From assembly GCF_030272695.1 (NCBI RefSeq), contig NZ_JARFYN010000032.1, forward strand, positions 1-64,000: a DNA stretch of 64,000 nt. Direction: 5' to 3'. The position numbers and the translations under genes are program-made. Below the pieces are notes generated by a model. The model did not search any database, was not told the origin of the DNA, and was given only the letters and a program-made list of their open reading frames with translations. Source of the stretch: Martinezella calliandrae. Its GTDB lineage: Bacteria > Pseudomonadota > Alphaproteobacteria > Rhizobiales > Rhizobiaceae. This document shows, in pieces, positions 41,632 to 49,901 of the stretch. Position 1 is the first letter of the stretch. Every line of letters begins with the position of its first letter.

Positions 41632-43461
41632 ATGGCCATCAAGCAACTCTCCGAAACCCTGATCAACCAGATCGCCGCCGGCGAGGTCATCGAGCGGCCG
41701 GCGAGCGCTGCCAAGGAGTTGATCGAAAATGCGCTGGATGCCGGCGCGACGCGCATCGAGATCGCAACGGCCGGTGGTGGCAAAGCGCTGCTGCGGGTCA
41801 GTGACAACGGATCCGGCATGGCGCAGGCGGATCTGGAGCTGGCAGTCAGGCGGCATTGCACCTCAAAGATTTCCAATACACTGGAGGATATCCGCACCCT
41901 CGGCTTCCGTGGCGAGGCCCTGCCCTCGATCGGCTCGGTGGCGAAGCTATCTATTGCCAGCCGGAGGCCCGGCAGCGATGGCGGCGCCGAAATTGCGGTT
42001 GCCGGTGGCAGGGTGCTGCACCTCCGCCCAGCACCCACCAATCCGGGCACGATCGTGGAAGTGCGGGACCTGTTCTTCGCGACGCCAGCGCGGCTGAAAT
42101 TCCTAAAGACCGAGAAGGCCGAGGCCGCGGCGATCACCGAGGTGGTTAAGCGCATGGCGATCGCCTTCCCGCGCGCGCGTTTCGTGCTCTCCGGTAGCGA
42201 CCGCTCGACTCTCGAATTTCCGGCGACCGGCGACGATCATCTCGCCCGCATGGCACAAGTACTCGGCAACGAGTTCAAGGATAACGCCATCGAGCTCGAC
42301 GCCTTACGGGAAGATGTGAGCTTGAGCGGTTTTATCGGCGTGCCGACGTTCAATCGCGGCAACTCGGCGCATCAATATGCCTTCGTCAACGGCCGGCCGG
42401 TGCAGGACAAGTTTATCCTGTCGGCGATCCGCGGCGCTTATGCCGAAACCATACCTTCCGGGCGCTATCCCGTTGCTGTCCTCTCCATCACGCTCGACCC
42501 GGCCTTAGTCGACGTCAACGTGCATCCGGCGAAATCCGATGTCCGCTTCCGCGATCCTGGCCTCGTGCGCGGCCTGATCGTGGGCGCGATCCGCGAGGCG
42601 CTCGCGCGGGAGGGCGATCGTGCGGCGACGTCGGGCGCCGACGGCATGCTTCGGGCCTTCAACCAGGGCCGTTCGGGCTTCCAGCCCGCATGGCGCCCTT
42701 CGGCATCAAGCGCACCATGGACACCCGAGGCCTCGCCATCGCGGCCATACCAGCCCCAGGCAACGAAAGGATATGGATTCGGCGAGCGGCCCCAGGCTGC
42801 CTTCGACGGCCTCGCCATGCCGACCGCCCGTGCCGAAACCGCAGCATCTATCGAGCCTGCACGTGCGGAGGACCCGGCTCGGTTCCCCCTGGGTGCGGCC
42901 CGTGCCCAGCTGCATGAGAATTACATCGTCGCACAGACGGACGATGGTCTCGTCATCGTCGACCAGCACGCGGCGCATGAGCGGTTGGTATTCGAAGAAA
43001 TGCGCAAAGCCCTGCATTCGAAGCGGCTGTCTTCGCAGGTCTTGTTGATCCCTGAGATCGTCGACCTGGCGGAGGAAGATTGCGATCGATTGATGGTATT
43101 TGCCGACGAGCTTGCCGAACTCGGCCTTGCGGTCGAGCGTTTCGGTCCCGGCGCGATCGCGGTACGCGAGACGCCGGCCATGCTCGGTGAAGTAGATGCC
43201 CAAGCGCTGATCCGGCAATTGGCCGACGAGATCGCCGAGTGGGACACGGCTTCCGGCCTTGCCGCCAAGTTGGAATATGTCGCCGCAACGATGGCCTGCC
43301 ACGGTTCGGTGCGTTCCGGCCGAAGGCTGAGGCCGGAAGAGATGAACGCGCTGCTGCGTCAAATGGAGGCAACGCCCGGCTCGGGCCAGTGTAATCACGG
43401 TCGGCCGACCTATATAGAGTTGAAGCTGTCGGATATCGAACGGCTGTTCGGACGCAGCTGA
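41632..43461 (+). CDS. mutL: DNA mismatch repair protein MutL
   Basis: A 609-residue MutL. GHKL ATPase domain: INQIAAGEVIERPASAAKEL and DAGATRIEI near the N-terminus, SDNGSGM and TLGFRGEALPSIGSV. A Pro/Ala-rich linker follows at about 345-425, then a dimerisation domain with the endonuclease motif DQHAAHERLVFEE (Asp444) and the C-terminal zinc-site element CNHGRP (Cys587). This is the nicking type, unlike E. coli MutL, which relies on MutH. ATG 41632 gives the standard MAIKQLSETLINQIAAGEV start; the frame extends 21 codons upstream. Confidence 0.97.
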   Translation: MAIKQLSETLINQIAAGEVIERPASAAKELIENALDAGATRIEIATAGGGKALLRVSDNGSGMAQADLELAVRRHCTSKISNTLEDIRTLGFRGEALPSIGSVAKLSIASRRPGSDGGAEIAVAGGRVLHLRPAPTNPGTIVEVRDLFFATPARLKFLKTEKAEAAAITEVVKRMAIAFPRARFVLSGSDRSTLEFPATGDDHLARMAQVLGNEFKDNAIELDALREDVSLSGFIGVPTFNRGNSAHQYAFVNGRPVQDKFILSAIRGAYAETIPSGRYPVAVLSITLDPALVDVNVHPAKSDVRFRDPGLVRGLIVGAIREALAREGDRAATSGADGMLRAFNQGRSGFQPAWRPSASSAPWTPEASPSRPYQPQATKGYGFGERPQAAFDGLAMPTARAETAASIEPARAEDPARFPLGAARAQLHENYIVAQTDDGLVIVDQHAAHERLVFEEMRKALHSKRLSSQVLLIPEIVDLAEEDCDRLMVFADELAELGLAVERFGPGAIAVRETPAMLGEVDAQALIRQLADEIAEWDTASGLAAKLEYVAATMACHGSVRSGRRLRPEEMNALLRQMEATPGSGQCNHGRPTYIELKLSDIERLFGRS

Positions 43462-43544
43462 GAGTGGATGCGATCGAAAGAACTGGAAATGTCCTGCTTG
43501 CCGAGGTATGGCACACAGATGACAAAGATTGGGGACGGCATAAG

Positions 43545-43775
43545 ATGAATCTTTTTGAGGGGCATGGAAACCGCGAGGCGAAGATTCGCTATCTCGACGG
43601 CGATTTCCAAATCCTCATGCCCGGCTCCTATGTCGTTTGCGCCATGACTGGCAAGCATATCGCGCTCGATGAGCTACGCTACTGGAGCGTCGCCCGGCAG
43701 GAGCCCTATGCTGACGTGATGTCTTCGTTGGAAGCCGAAAAACGCGCCGGCGCGCTCCCGAACCAGAAGAGCTGA
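43545..43775 (+). CDS. DUF2093 domain protein
   Basis: A 76-residue protein, MNLFEGHGNREAKIRYLDGD, FQILMPGSYVVCAMTGKHI, LDELRYWSVARQEPYAD. The REAxxRYLDGDF and LDELRYWSVxRQExY elements fit DUF2093, a small alphaproteobacterial family of unknown function. One Cys in the middle is followed by TGKHI; a single metal site is possible. ATG 43545 lies 83 bases after mutL; upstream in-frame codons (to 43464) lack support. Convergent with lpxK. Confidence 0.85.
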   Translation: MNLFEGHGNREAKIRYLDGDFQILMPGSYVVCAMTGKHIALDELRYWSVARQEPYADVMSSLEAEKRAGALPNQKS

Positions 43776-43787
43776 CGACTTCAATCC

Positions 43788-44831
43788 CTATTTCGCTCTC
43801 CGTCCGTCCCGTAACCGCCTTTCGCGGGCGGCTGCTATTGCCCGGTCGATAATCAGGCCCGGCGCACGGTGATCATCGAAGACCATGTCGATCTCGATGA
43901 CGCGGCAGGCCCGTAGCAGTTCGTCGGCGCGGCCATGATGGCCGATCAAGCGGACATAGTCCTTGGAGGTAGTGACGATCTCCAGGCCCTCGCGGGCGGC
44001 CATATGGAGAATGTCGGCTATATCGTCTTCGCCCGGATGTTCGTGATCGCCGAAGGTACGGCTAACAGCGATATTGGCCCCCAGGGACTCGACTGTGCGG
44101 AAGAATTTGGTGGGATCGGCAATACCTGCGAAGGCGAGCACGTTTCGGCCGTGCATATCCTCCTGCCCACACACCTTGACCGACGCCGCGAAGAAAGGCT
44201 TCCCGGCCCTTGCTGCCATGCGCACGGTCCGATCGGCGGCGTTGCCTTCGCCAACTTTCAGCAGCGCCGAGGCACAGCGCAACTGCGTCCGCAGCGGCGC
44301 ACGCACCGGTCCGCTGGGAACGAGATAGCCATTTCCAATGCCTCTCGTGGCGTCGATGACGACCAGGGCATAGTCGATCGCGAGTTGCGCGCTCTGAAAG
44401 CCGTCGTCCATGATGATGAGATCGGCGCCCTCGTGTACCAGCCGCTCCGCCCCCTCGAAGCGGCGGCGCGAGATTACGGTCAATGCCTCGCGAGCAAGGA
44501 GCAGCGGCTCGTCGCCGACCGCAGTGGCGTGATGGTGATGTGGATCGACGACCGTCGTCACGTCAAGCGAACCGCCATAACCACGGCTGAGGAAGCCGGG
44601 CTTCAATCCCTTTGCCTTGGCGACACGGGCAAGCGTCAGCGCTGTCGGTGTCTTGCCAGCACCCCCCACCGTGAAATTGCCAACGCAGATGACCGGCACC
44701 GGAACGGAGGCGCGACGGCCGTGCACCATTCGATGGCCGGCAACGCGGCCGTACAGAAACGAAAAGGGCGAAAGCCCCCAGGCGCGCCAATCAGGCTTTC
44801 GCCACCAGAAAGGCGGTGCTTCCGTTACCAT
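43788..44831 (-). CDS. lpxK: Tetraacyldisaccharide 4'-kinase
   Basis: A 347-residue inner-membrane-associated kinase that adds the 4'-phosphate to the lipid A precursor. The P-loop region VGNFTVGGAGKTPTAL (about 50-65) is diagnostic; LSRGYGG and DDGFQ (catalytic region) follow. The N-terminal SPFSFLYGRVAGHR is amphipathic and contacts the membrane. It follows the HAD gene after a 193-base gap that contains a dispersed repeat. Last gene of the lipid A/Kdo block on the minus strand. Confidence 0.95.
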   Translation of the reverse strand: MVTEAPPFWWRKPDWRAWGLSPFSFLYGRVAGHRMVHGRRASVPVPVICVGNFTVGGAGKTPTALTLARVAKAKGLKPGFLSRGYGGSLDVTTVVDPHHHHATAVGDEPLLLAREALTVISRRRFEGAERLVHEGADLIIMDDGFQSAQLAIDYALVVIDATRGIGNGYLVPSGPVRAPLRTQLRCASALLKVGEGNAADRTVRMAARAGKPFFAASVKVCGQEDMHGRNVLAFAGIADPTKFFRTVESLGANIAVSRTFGDHEHPGEDDIADILHMAAREGLEIVTTSKDYVRLIGHHGRADELLRACRVIEIDMVFDDHRAPGLIIDRAIAAARERRLRDGRRAK

Positions 44832-44873
44832 AGTCTAATCCCGCCTCGCGCCGACTGTTGCCCATAAGATCCT

Positions 44874-44973
44874 GGAGCGGTTCAGCTTTTCATCGAATTT
44901 AAGAACCACTGGATCTGTTGTTCTTCCGCAATTCCAGGATAACCGTTGCGCACTTTTCCTGGAATTGCTCTAG
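44874..44973. repeat. Dispersed palindromic repeat between the HAD gene and lpxK
   Basis: About 100 bases from GGAGCGGTTCAGCTTTTCAT to CTCTAG, with an internal perfect inverted repeat GCAATTCCAGGA/TCCTGGAATTGC (44928-44939 and 44957-44968). This looks like a mosaic element I recall as common between rhizobial genes. It is partly diverged (the central arms do not pair fully). It sits in the gap upstream of lpxK and may form an RNA hairpin in the transcript. Confidence 0.7.
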
Positions 44974-45024
44974 CAAGGCGGCAAGAAAGGGCAGATCGGA
45001 TGAAAAAGCAAGCCATTGCCTTGG

Positions 45025-45753
45025 TCACACCGGCTGAGCAACGGGCAGCAGGCTTTCCAGCTCGGTGATATCGTTCAGGCAATAGTCGGAGGCGGCCGCG
45101 AGCGATTCACGCGATCCGGTGCCCGTCAGCACGCCGACCCTCAGGCCGGCACCGGCATTATGTGCCATGTGCAGGTCATGATTGTTGTCCCCGACGACGG
45201 CGATTTGCGAGGGAGAAAGGCCTGTCGCTTCGCAAAAACCGAGCACCATGCCGGGCTCCGGTTTGGTTCCGAAGCCACTATCGTAACCGGCGATATAATC
45301 GAGATAGTCGAGGAAACCGAAGCGGGCCGCCGTCTGGCGGATAGAGCGCTCATTGTCGCTCGAGGCAACGCCAAGCCTGTAGCCGCGTTCGTGCAGGCGG
45401 TGGAAGAACCCAGCGAGATCGGTGACCGGCGCGGAGAAATCCGCGGCATGGGAAAATAACGCATCAAGCTTTTCCGTCAGCTCGATCACATCCATTCTGG
45501 AACCGGCAGCCACGAGGCCCTCGGAAATCTGGCGGGTATTGCCAGCGGCGAGCAGGCTGTCAGGTACAATATGGCCGGTGACCGGGTCCATGCCACAGGC
45601 CAGAAGCAGATGATCTGCAAGTACGGCATCTCCCTTTGCGGCAATGCTGGCAAGCTCGCGATTGACCGGCAACCAGCTCTCATCATAGTCAAGCAGCGTG
45701 CCGTCCTTGTCGAAGAGAATGCCCGCGATCGCACCCAGCTTGATTGCCGTCAT
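45025..45753 (-). CDS. HAD family phosphatase (phosphoglycolate phosphatase-like)
   Basis: A 242-residue HAD-IA hydrolase: motif I FDKDGTLLDYD (about 14-24, nucleophile Asp15), motif II VASSDN, motif III Lys in GTKPEPGM, motif IV VVGDNNHD. A helical cap lies between motifs I and II. The start codon is 12 bases after waaA stop with GGGAGT before it, so the two genes are coupled. The position in the Kdo/lipid A block might suggest a sugar-phosphate substrate, but the fold is general. Confidence 0.9.
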   Translation of the reverse strand: MTAIKLGAIAGILFDKDGTLLDYDESWLPVNRELASIAAKGDAVLADHLLLACGMDPVTGHIVPDSLLAAGNTRQISEGLVAAGSRMDVIELTEKLDALFSHAADFSAPVTDLAGFFHRLHERGYRLGVASSDNERSIRQTAARFGFLDYLDYIAGYDSGFGTKPEPGMVLGFCEATGLSPSQIAVVGDNNHDLHMAHNAGAGLRVGVLTGTGSRESLAAASDYCLNDITELESLLPVAQPV

Positions 45754-45765
45754 GGAGTACTCCCT

Positions 45766-47085
45766 TTATCCCTGCGCCATCGTCTTCGGCAGCAATCGCG
45801 CCTTCACCGTCAGCGGGTTGATGTAGGGTTCCAATCCCTTGACGGTCGCCGCCAGCGCTCCGCGCATCTCGTGCACAGCCACGTAGCCGGCGTCGATCAT
45901 TCCGCGCCGGGCCGCATCGTTGGTTAGCAGATAATGCACGCCCCTCGCCAGCATCTCGGTATCGCGCACCATACGAGCGCTGCCGCGGCGGGCCAGCAAC
46001 TGGTAGGCATCGCGGAAATTCTGGACATGACCGCCGGACAGGATCGCGCAACCGAGCATGGCCGGCTCGAGCGGATTCTGGCCGCCTTCGTTGAACAGCG
46101 ACTTGCCCATAAAGGCAACTTCGGTCATCCTCAGATAAAGCCCCATCTCGCCGATCGTGTCGCCGAGGAAGACGTCAACATCCGGCGACAGCACATCGTT
46201 GCGTGTGCGGCGCGCGACTTTCAGTCCCTGCTCGACGAGCATCGCCTCAATCGCGTCGCAGCGCTCGGGATGGCGCGGCACGATTATGGTCAACTGACCA
46301 TTATGCTCTTTCAGCGTCCTGTGGACGACGGCAGCAGCACTTTCTTCACCCTCGAAGGTCGAGACAGCCGCCCAGGTTTTGCGGTCGCCGATCTGCTTCA
46401 TGTAGCGGGCAAGGGTCGGCGCATTATAGGGCGGCGCGTCGGTATCCACCTTGAGATTGCCGGATTTGATAACCTGCCGCGCACCGAGATCGCGAAAGCG
46501 CTCGGCATCGAGATCGGACTGCGCGACGACCAGCGCAAGACTTTCGAACAGTGCTTCTGAGAGCGAAGGATGCCTGCCCCAGCGCGCAAAAGAACGATCC
46601 GACAAGCGGGCGTTGACGAGGATCTGCGGGATGCGCCGACGGCCAAGCTCCATGATGGTCATCGGCCAAATCTCGGATTCCGCGATGATGGCGCAATCGG
46701 GCTGCCAATAATCAAGGAAACGGCTGATGGCAGGCTTCAGGTCGAGAGGCACATATTGATGGATGACCTCGTCGCCGAGGCGCTCCTGTGTCACCTTGGC
46801 CGACGTGATGGTTCCTGTGGTGAGAATCACGTGGATGTCGCGGCGGCGGATTTCCCGGATCAGCGGAACGACTGCCGAAGTCTCGCCGACGCTCGCGGCA
46901 TGAATCCAGACAAGCGGTCCCTGCGGGCGATTGGCGCTGGCGTAGCCGAAACGCTCGAGCCGACGGGAACGGTCCTCCTTGCCCTTGGCAGCGCGGACGG
47001 CGAGATAAGGCCCGATGAGGGGATAGATCGCAATCCCACCGAGGCGGTAAGCACCCAAAGTGAGGCGCGCCCTGAGGCTGCTCAT
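45766..47085 (-). CDS. waaA: 3-deoxy-D-manno-octulosonic acid (Kdo) transferase
   Basis: A 439-residue GT30 glycosyltransferase that adds Kdo to lipid A at the inner membrane. Seen: a membrane-associated N-terminus, WIHAASVGE (about 60-68), ILTTGTITSAK, the AESEIWPMTI motif, the IIVPRHPER segment and FMGKSLFNEGGQNPLEP in the donor-binding region. ATG 47085 follows GGAGG with nine bases between. It ends 12 bases before the HAD gene. One or two Kdo may be added; this cannot be read from the sequence. Confidence 0.96.
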   Translation of the reverse strand: MSSLRARLTLGAYRLGGIAIYPLIGPYLAVRAAKGKEDRSRRLERFGYASANRPQGPLVWIHAASVGETSAVVPLIREIRRRDIHVILTTGTITSAKVTQERLGDEVIHQYVPLDLKPAISRFLDYWQPDCAIIAESEIWPMTIMELGRRRIPQILVNARLSDRSFARWGRHPSLSEALFESLALVVAQSDLDAERFRDLGARQVIKSGNLKVDTDAPPYNAPTLARYMKQIGDRKTWAAVSTFEGEESAAAVVHRTLKEHNGQLTIIVPRHPERCDAIEAMLVEQGLKVARRTRNDVLSPDVDVFLGDTIGEMGLYLRMTEVAFMGKSLFNEGGQNPLEPAMLGCAILSGGHVQNFRDAYQLLARRGSARMVRDTEMLARGVHYLLTNDAARRGMIDAGYVAVHEMRGALAATVKGLEPYINPLTVKARLLPKTMAQG

Positions 47086-47264
47086 CTCGATTGCCTCCGA
47101 TCCAAGCTGATCGTCATCGATACCAAATCCCAATTGTCTCACGGCCGAAAGATCGGCCGACTTTTCGTTCTGATTGCGTCAAAAATACCGCGCCATAGCC
47201 GGATGAAAACGATAACGCCCATCCGAGCGGGAATATCAAATGTTAAATGAAGCGGGACGCGGCT

Positions 47265-47510
47265 TTACGAGGAAGCCTTATCCTGCGGATCAAGCAAACG
47301 ATGCAGATGGACGATGAAATACCGCATATGGGCGTTATCGACGGTCTGCTGAGCCTTCGACTTCCAGGCAGTCAGGGCGCTCGCGTAGTCGGGATACATG
47401 CCGACAATGTCGAGTTCGTTCAAATTGCGGAATTGTACTTCCTCGAGGTTTTCCAATTCCCCGCCGAATACGAGGTGCAAAAGCTGCTTTTTGCCGCTGG
47501 AGTTCGTCAT
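47265..47510 (-). CDS. DUF4170 domain protein
   Basis: An 81-residue protein, LLHLVFGGELENLEEVQFRN, LDIVGMYPDYASALTAWKSK and DNAHMRYFIVHLHRLLDP. The HLVFGGEL and AHMRYFIVHLHRLL elements are typical of DUF4170, a small alphaproteobacterial family usually next to waaA. ATG 47510. It lies between the inositol-phosphatase gene and waaA. Function unknown; the conserved neighbourhood points to the envelope. Confidence 0.85.
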   Translation of the reverse strand: MTNSSGKKQLLHLVFGGELENLEEVQFRNLNELDIVGMYPDYASALTAWKSKAQQTVDNAHMRYFIVHLHRLLDPQDKASS

Positions 47511-47571
47511 TTTCGTCTCTTTCTGTCGTCGTCCCCCTCCGCTCTTCCTGTGCGGGATTTTGACCAAAAGG

Positions 47572-48381
47572 TCAACTGTCTCGTCTGTGGGCAAGTTGGC
47601 GCAGGAATTCCGGCAGCCGTGCCACCGGCGAGCCGCAGAGTTCGCCATGCGAGACATCGGCTCGATTATAGGTGAGCGGATGGCCTGAAAGATCGACCAG
47701 CGCCCCACCCGCCCGTTCCAGGATGAGATCGGCGGCGGCGAGATCCCAGTCGTGAGAATTGCGTTTGACGATCGTCCCTTCCAGCCGGCCGTCGGCGACC
47801 ATGGCAAGGCGAAGGGCGAGCGAAGGCACATGCTTCACCCGTTCGATCGTCTTGCGGAAATCCCCATCAAATCCGTTCAGCATGTCCTCTGCGGTGGCAA
47901 GCCTGCAGGTATCATGATCCGGCCTGGCGGAAACCGCGATCGGCTCACCGTTCTTCAGTGCCGGGCCGTCGGCCGTCGCAACGAACAATTCCTTGAGCGC
48001 CGGTGCATAAAGTACGCCCGCGGTTGGGCGGCCATCAGTCACCACTGCGACACTGACACACCACAGCTCGAGTCCCGACAGAAACCCACGCGTGCCGTCG
48101 ATCGGATCGACAACGAAGAGCGTCTCATGCGACAACCGCTCGGCATCGTCGTCGGTCTCTTCCGAAAGCCAGCCATAGTCCGGTCGTGCGGGACGCAGGA
48201 TCGCGGCGAGCTTTTCGTTGGCCGCGAAATCGGCGGCGCTGACGGGGGAGCGGCCTTCGTTCTTCCACCAGACCTCGGGCGACTGCCGGAAGTAGCCGAG
48301 AGCGATTTCGCCGGCCTGGCGCGCTGCTGCAACGATCAATTCGAGATCGCTCAATTGGCCGACTACGTCTCTATCGCTCAT
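47572..48381 (-). CDS. Inositol monophosphatase-family phosphatase (CysQ-like)
   Basis: A 269-residue Mg2+-dependent phosphatase of the inositol monophosphatase/3'(2'),5'-bisphosphate nucleotidase family. Metal-site motifs are WLSEETDDD, VVDPIDGTRGFLSG and SHDWDLAAADLILERAGG. The WxSEE and DGTRGF forms match CysQ, which removes 3'-phosphate from PAP; an inositol-like substrate cannot be excluded. It starts 21 bases after pmbA and is followed by the DUF4170 gene at 61 bases. Confidence 0.88.
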   Translation of the reverse strand: MSDRDVVGQLSDLELIVAAARQAGEIALGYFRQSPEVWWKNEGRSPVSAADFAANEKLAAILRPARPDYGWLSEETDDDAERLSHETLFVVDPIDGTRGFLSGLELWCVSVAVVTDGRPTAGVLYAPALKELFVATADGPALKNGEPIAVSARPDHDTCRLATAEDMLNGFDGDFRKTIERVKHVPSLALRLAMVADGRLEGTIVKRNSHDWDLAAADLILERAGGALVDLSGHPLTYNRADVSHGELCGSPVARLPEFLRQLAHRRDS

Positions 48382-48402
48382 TCCGAAATTCCAATCTCCG
48401 AC

Positions 48403-49752
48403 TCAGCGCCCAGCGAGCGTCATGCCCTCGATGGCGAGCGTCGGAGCCGCGACGCCGAAATTGCGGTCGATATCGTTTGCCGGCGTCACGCGCATGAACA
48501 TGTCCTTGAGGTTGGAGGCAATCGTCACCTCCGAAACCGGGAAAGTCAGCTCGCCGTTCTCGATCCAGAAACCGGTAGCGCCGCGGCTGTATTCGCCGGT
48601 GATCATATTGACGCCCTGGCCGATCAGCTCGGTAACGTAGAAGCCGTTGCCGACATTGCGGATCAGCTCTTCCGGAGAAATATCACCCGGCTCCAGCGCC
48701 AGATTGGTGGAGGATGGGGAAACGGCAGTGCCGCCGCGCGATCCTCGGCCGTTGGTCCTGAGACCGCCGATCTCGCGCGCCGTCGACGTGGACAGGAACC
48801 AATGTTTCAACACGCCGTCCTCGATCATCACCAGCCGCTTGCCGGAGACACCTTCGCCATCGAAGGGGCGCGAGGCCGGACCGCGCACGATCAAGGGATC
48901 ATCGGTGATCGACAGGCCGGTCTTCAAAACCGGCTGGCCCATCTTGTCGCGCAGGAAACTGGTCTTGCGCGCAACGGACGCGCCGTTGATAGCACCGGCG
49001 ATATGCCCAACGAAACCGCGCGCAATGCGCGGATCGAAAACGACCGTCAAATCCTTGCCGGTCGGAACCTGACGTGGATTGATGCGATTGACCGCCCGCT
49101 CTCCGGCGCGGCGGCCGATATCCTCGGCTGCGTCCAACTCAGAGAAATAGAGGCGGCTGTCGAAATCGTAATCACGCTCCATGCCGGTGCCTTCGCCGGC
49201 GATGACGCTGACGGAGCGGCTGAAGCGGGAGCCCTTATAGTGACCGGCAAAACCGTGTGACGTGACGAGCACCATGCCGCCCATGCCGGCGGATGCACCG
49301 GAGCCCGAGGAATTGCTGACGCCCGGCACGGCGAGCGCCGCCTCTTCCATCGCAAGGGCTGCATCGCGCAGTTGAACCGACGAGACCTCGGTCGGGTCGA
49401 ATAGTTCGAGATCGGGATAGGTCTTTGCGAGATCGGCTTCATCGGCAAGGCAGGCGAATGGATCTTCCGGCGAGACCTTGGCCATGGCGACGGCCCGTTC
49501 AGCGAGCGCCTGCAGATCGAAGCCGGGATTGGCCGAAACGTTGGCGACTCGGTTGCCGATAAACACCCTCAGCGAAAAATCATCGCTTTCGGAGGATTCT
49601 GTGCCCTCGACCTTGCCGAGGCGAACGCTGACGGATTGCGCCCGCGAGCGCACGACGACGGCATCGGCCGCATCCGCACCGGCTTTCCGGGCGAGGTCGA
49701 TCAACTGGCTGGCGCGGGAAAGCAGAGTGGCGGAATCGATTTCTGAGGACAT
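48403..49752 (-). CDS. pmbA: PmbA/TldD family metallopeptidase
   Basis: A 449-residue PmbA (TldE) protein, partner of TldD in a cytoplasmic protease acting on modified peptides and small proteins. Typical stretches are KAGADAADAVVVRSRAQSVS, SLRVFIGNRVANVSAN, the FVGHIAGAINGASVARKTSFL region, and GLRTNGRGSRGG and YSRGATGFWIENGELTFPV near the C-terminus. The metal site lies in TldD, not PmbA. First gene of the minus-strand run to lpxK. Confidence 0.94.
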   Translation of the reverse strand: MSSEIDSATLLSRASQLIDLARKAGADAADAVVVRSRAQSVSVRLGKVEGTESSESDDFSLRVFIGNRVANVSANPGFDLQALAERAVAMAKVSPEDPFACLADEADLAKTYPDLELFDPTEVSSVQLRDAALAMEEAALAVPGVSNSSGSGASAGMGGMVLVTSHGFAGHYKGSRFSRSVSVIAGEGTGMERDYDFDSRLYFSELDAAEDIGRRAGERAVNRINPRQVPTGKDLTVVFDPRIARGFVGHIAGAINGASVARKTSFLRDKMGQPVLKTGLSITDDPLIVRGPASRPFDGEGVSGKRLVMIEDGVLKHWFLSTSTAREIGGLRTNGRGSRGGTAVSPSSTNLALEPGDISPEELIRNVGNGFYVTELIGQGVNMITGEYSRGATGFWIENGELTFPVSEVTIASNLKDMFMRVTPANDIDRNFGVAAPTLAIEGMTLAGR

Positions 49753-49901
49753 GATTTGGCCTTTCCTTCGCGTTCCATTTATTGTGCACTACATAAAGCA
49801 TCAAGGGCGGCCAAGCCGATTCTTGTCCGAATGTCTTCACGCATAGTTGTTTCTGACCACTATGCGCTGCAACACCGCCTGCCCAAAGAAAGAAACAGAC
49901 G

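Noticed and set aside
47752..49260. A 502-codon plus-strand open frame
   Set aside because: Antisense to pmbA and the CysQ-like gene, both clearly coding on the minus strand.
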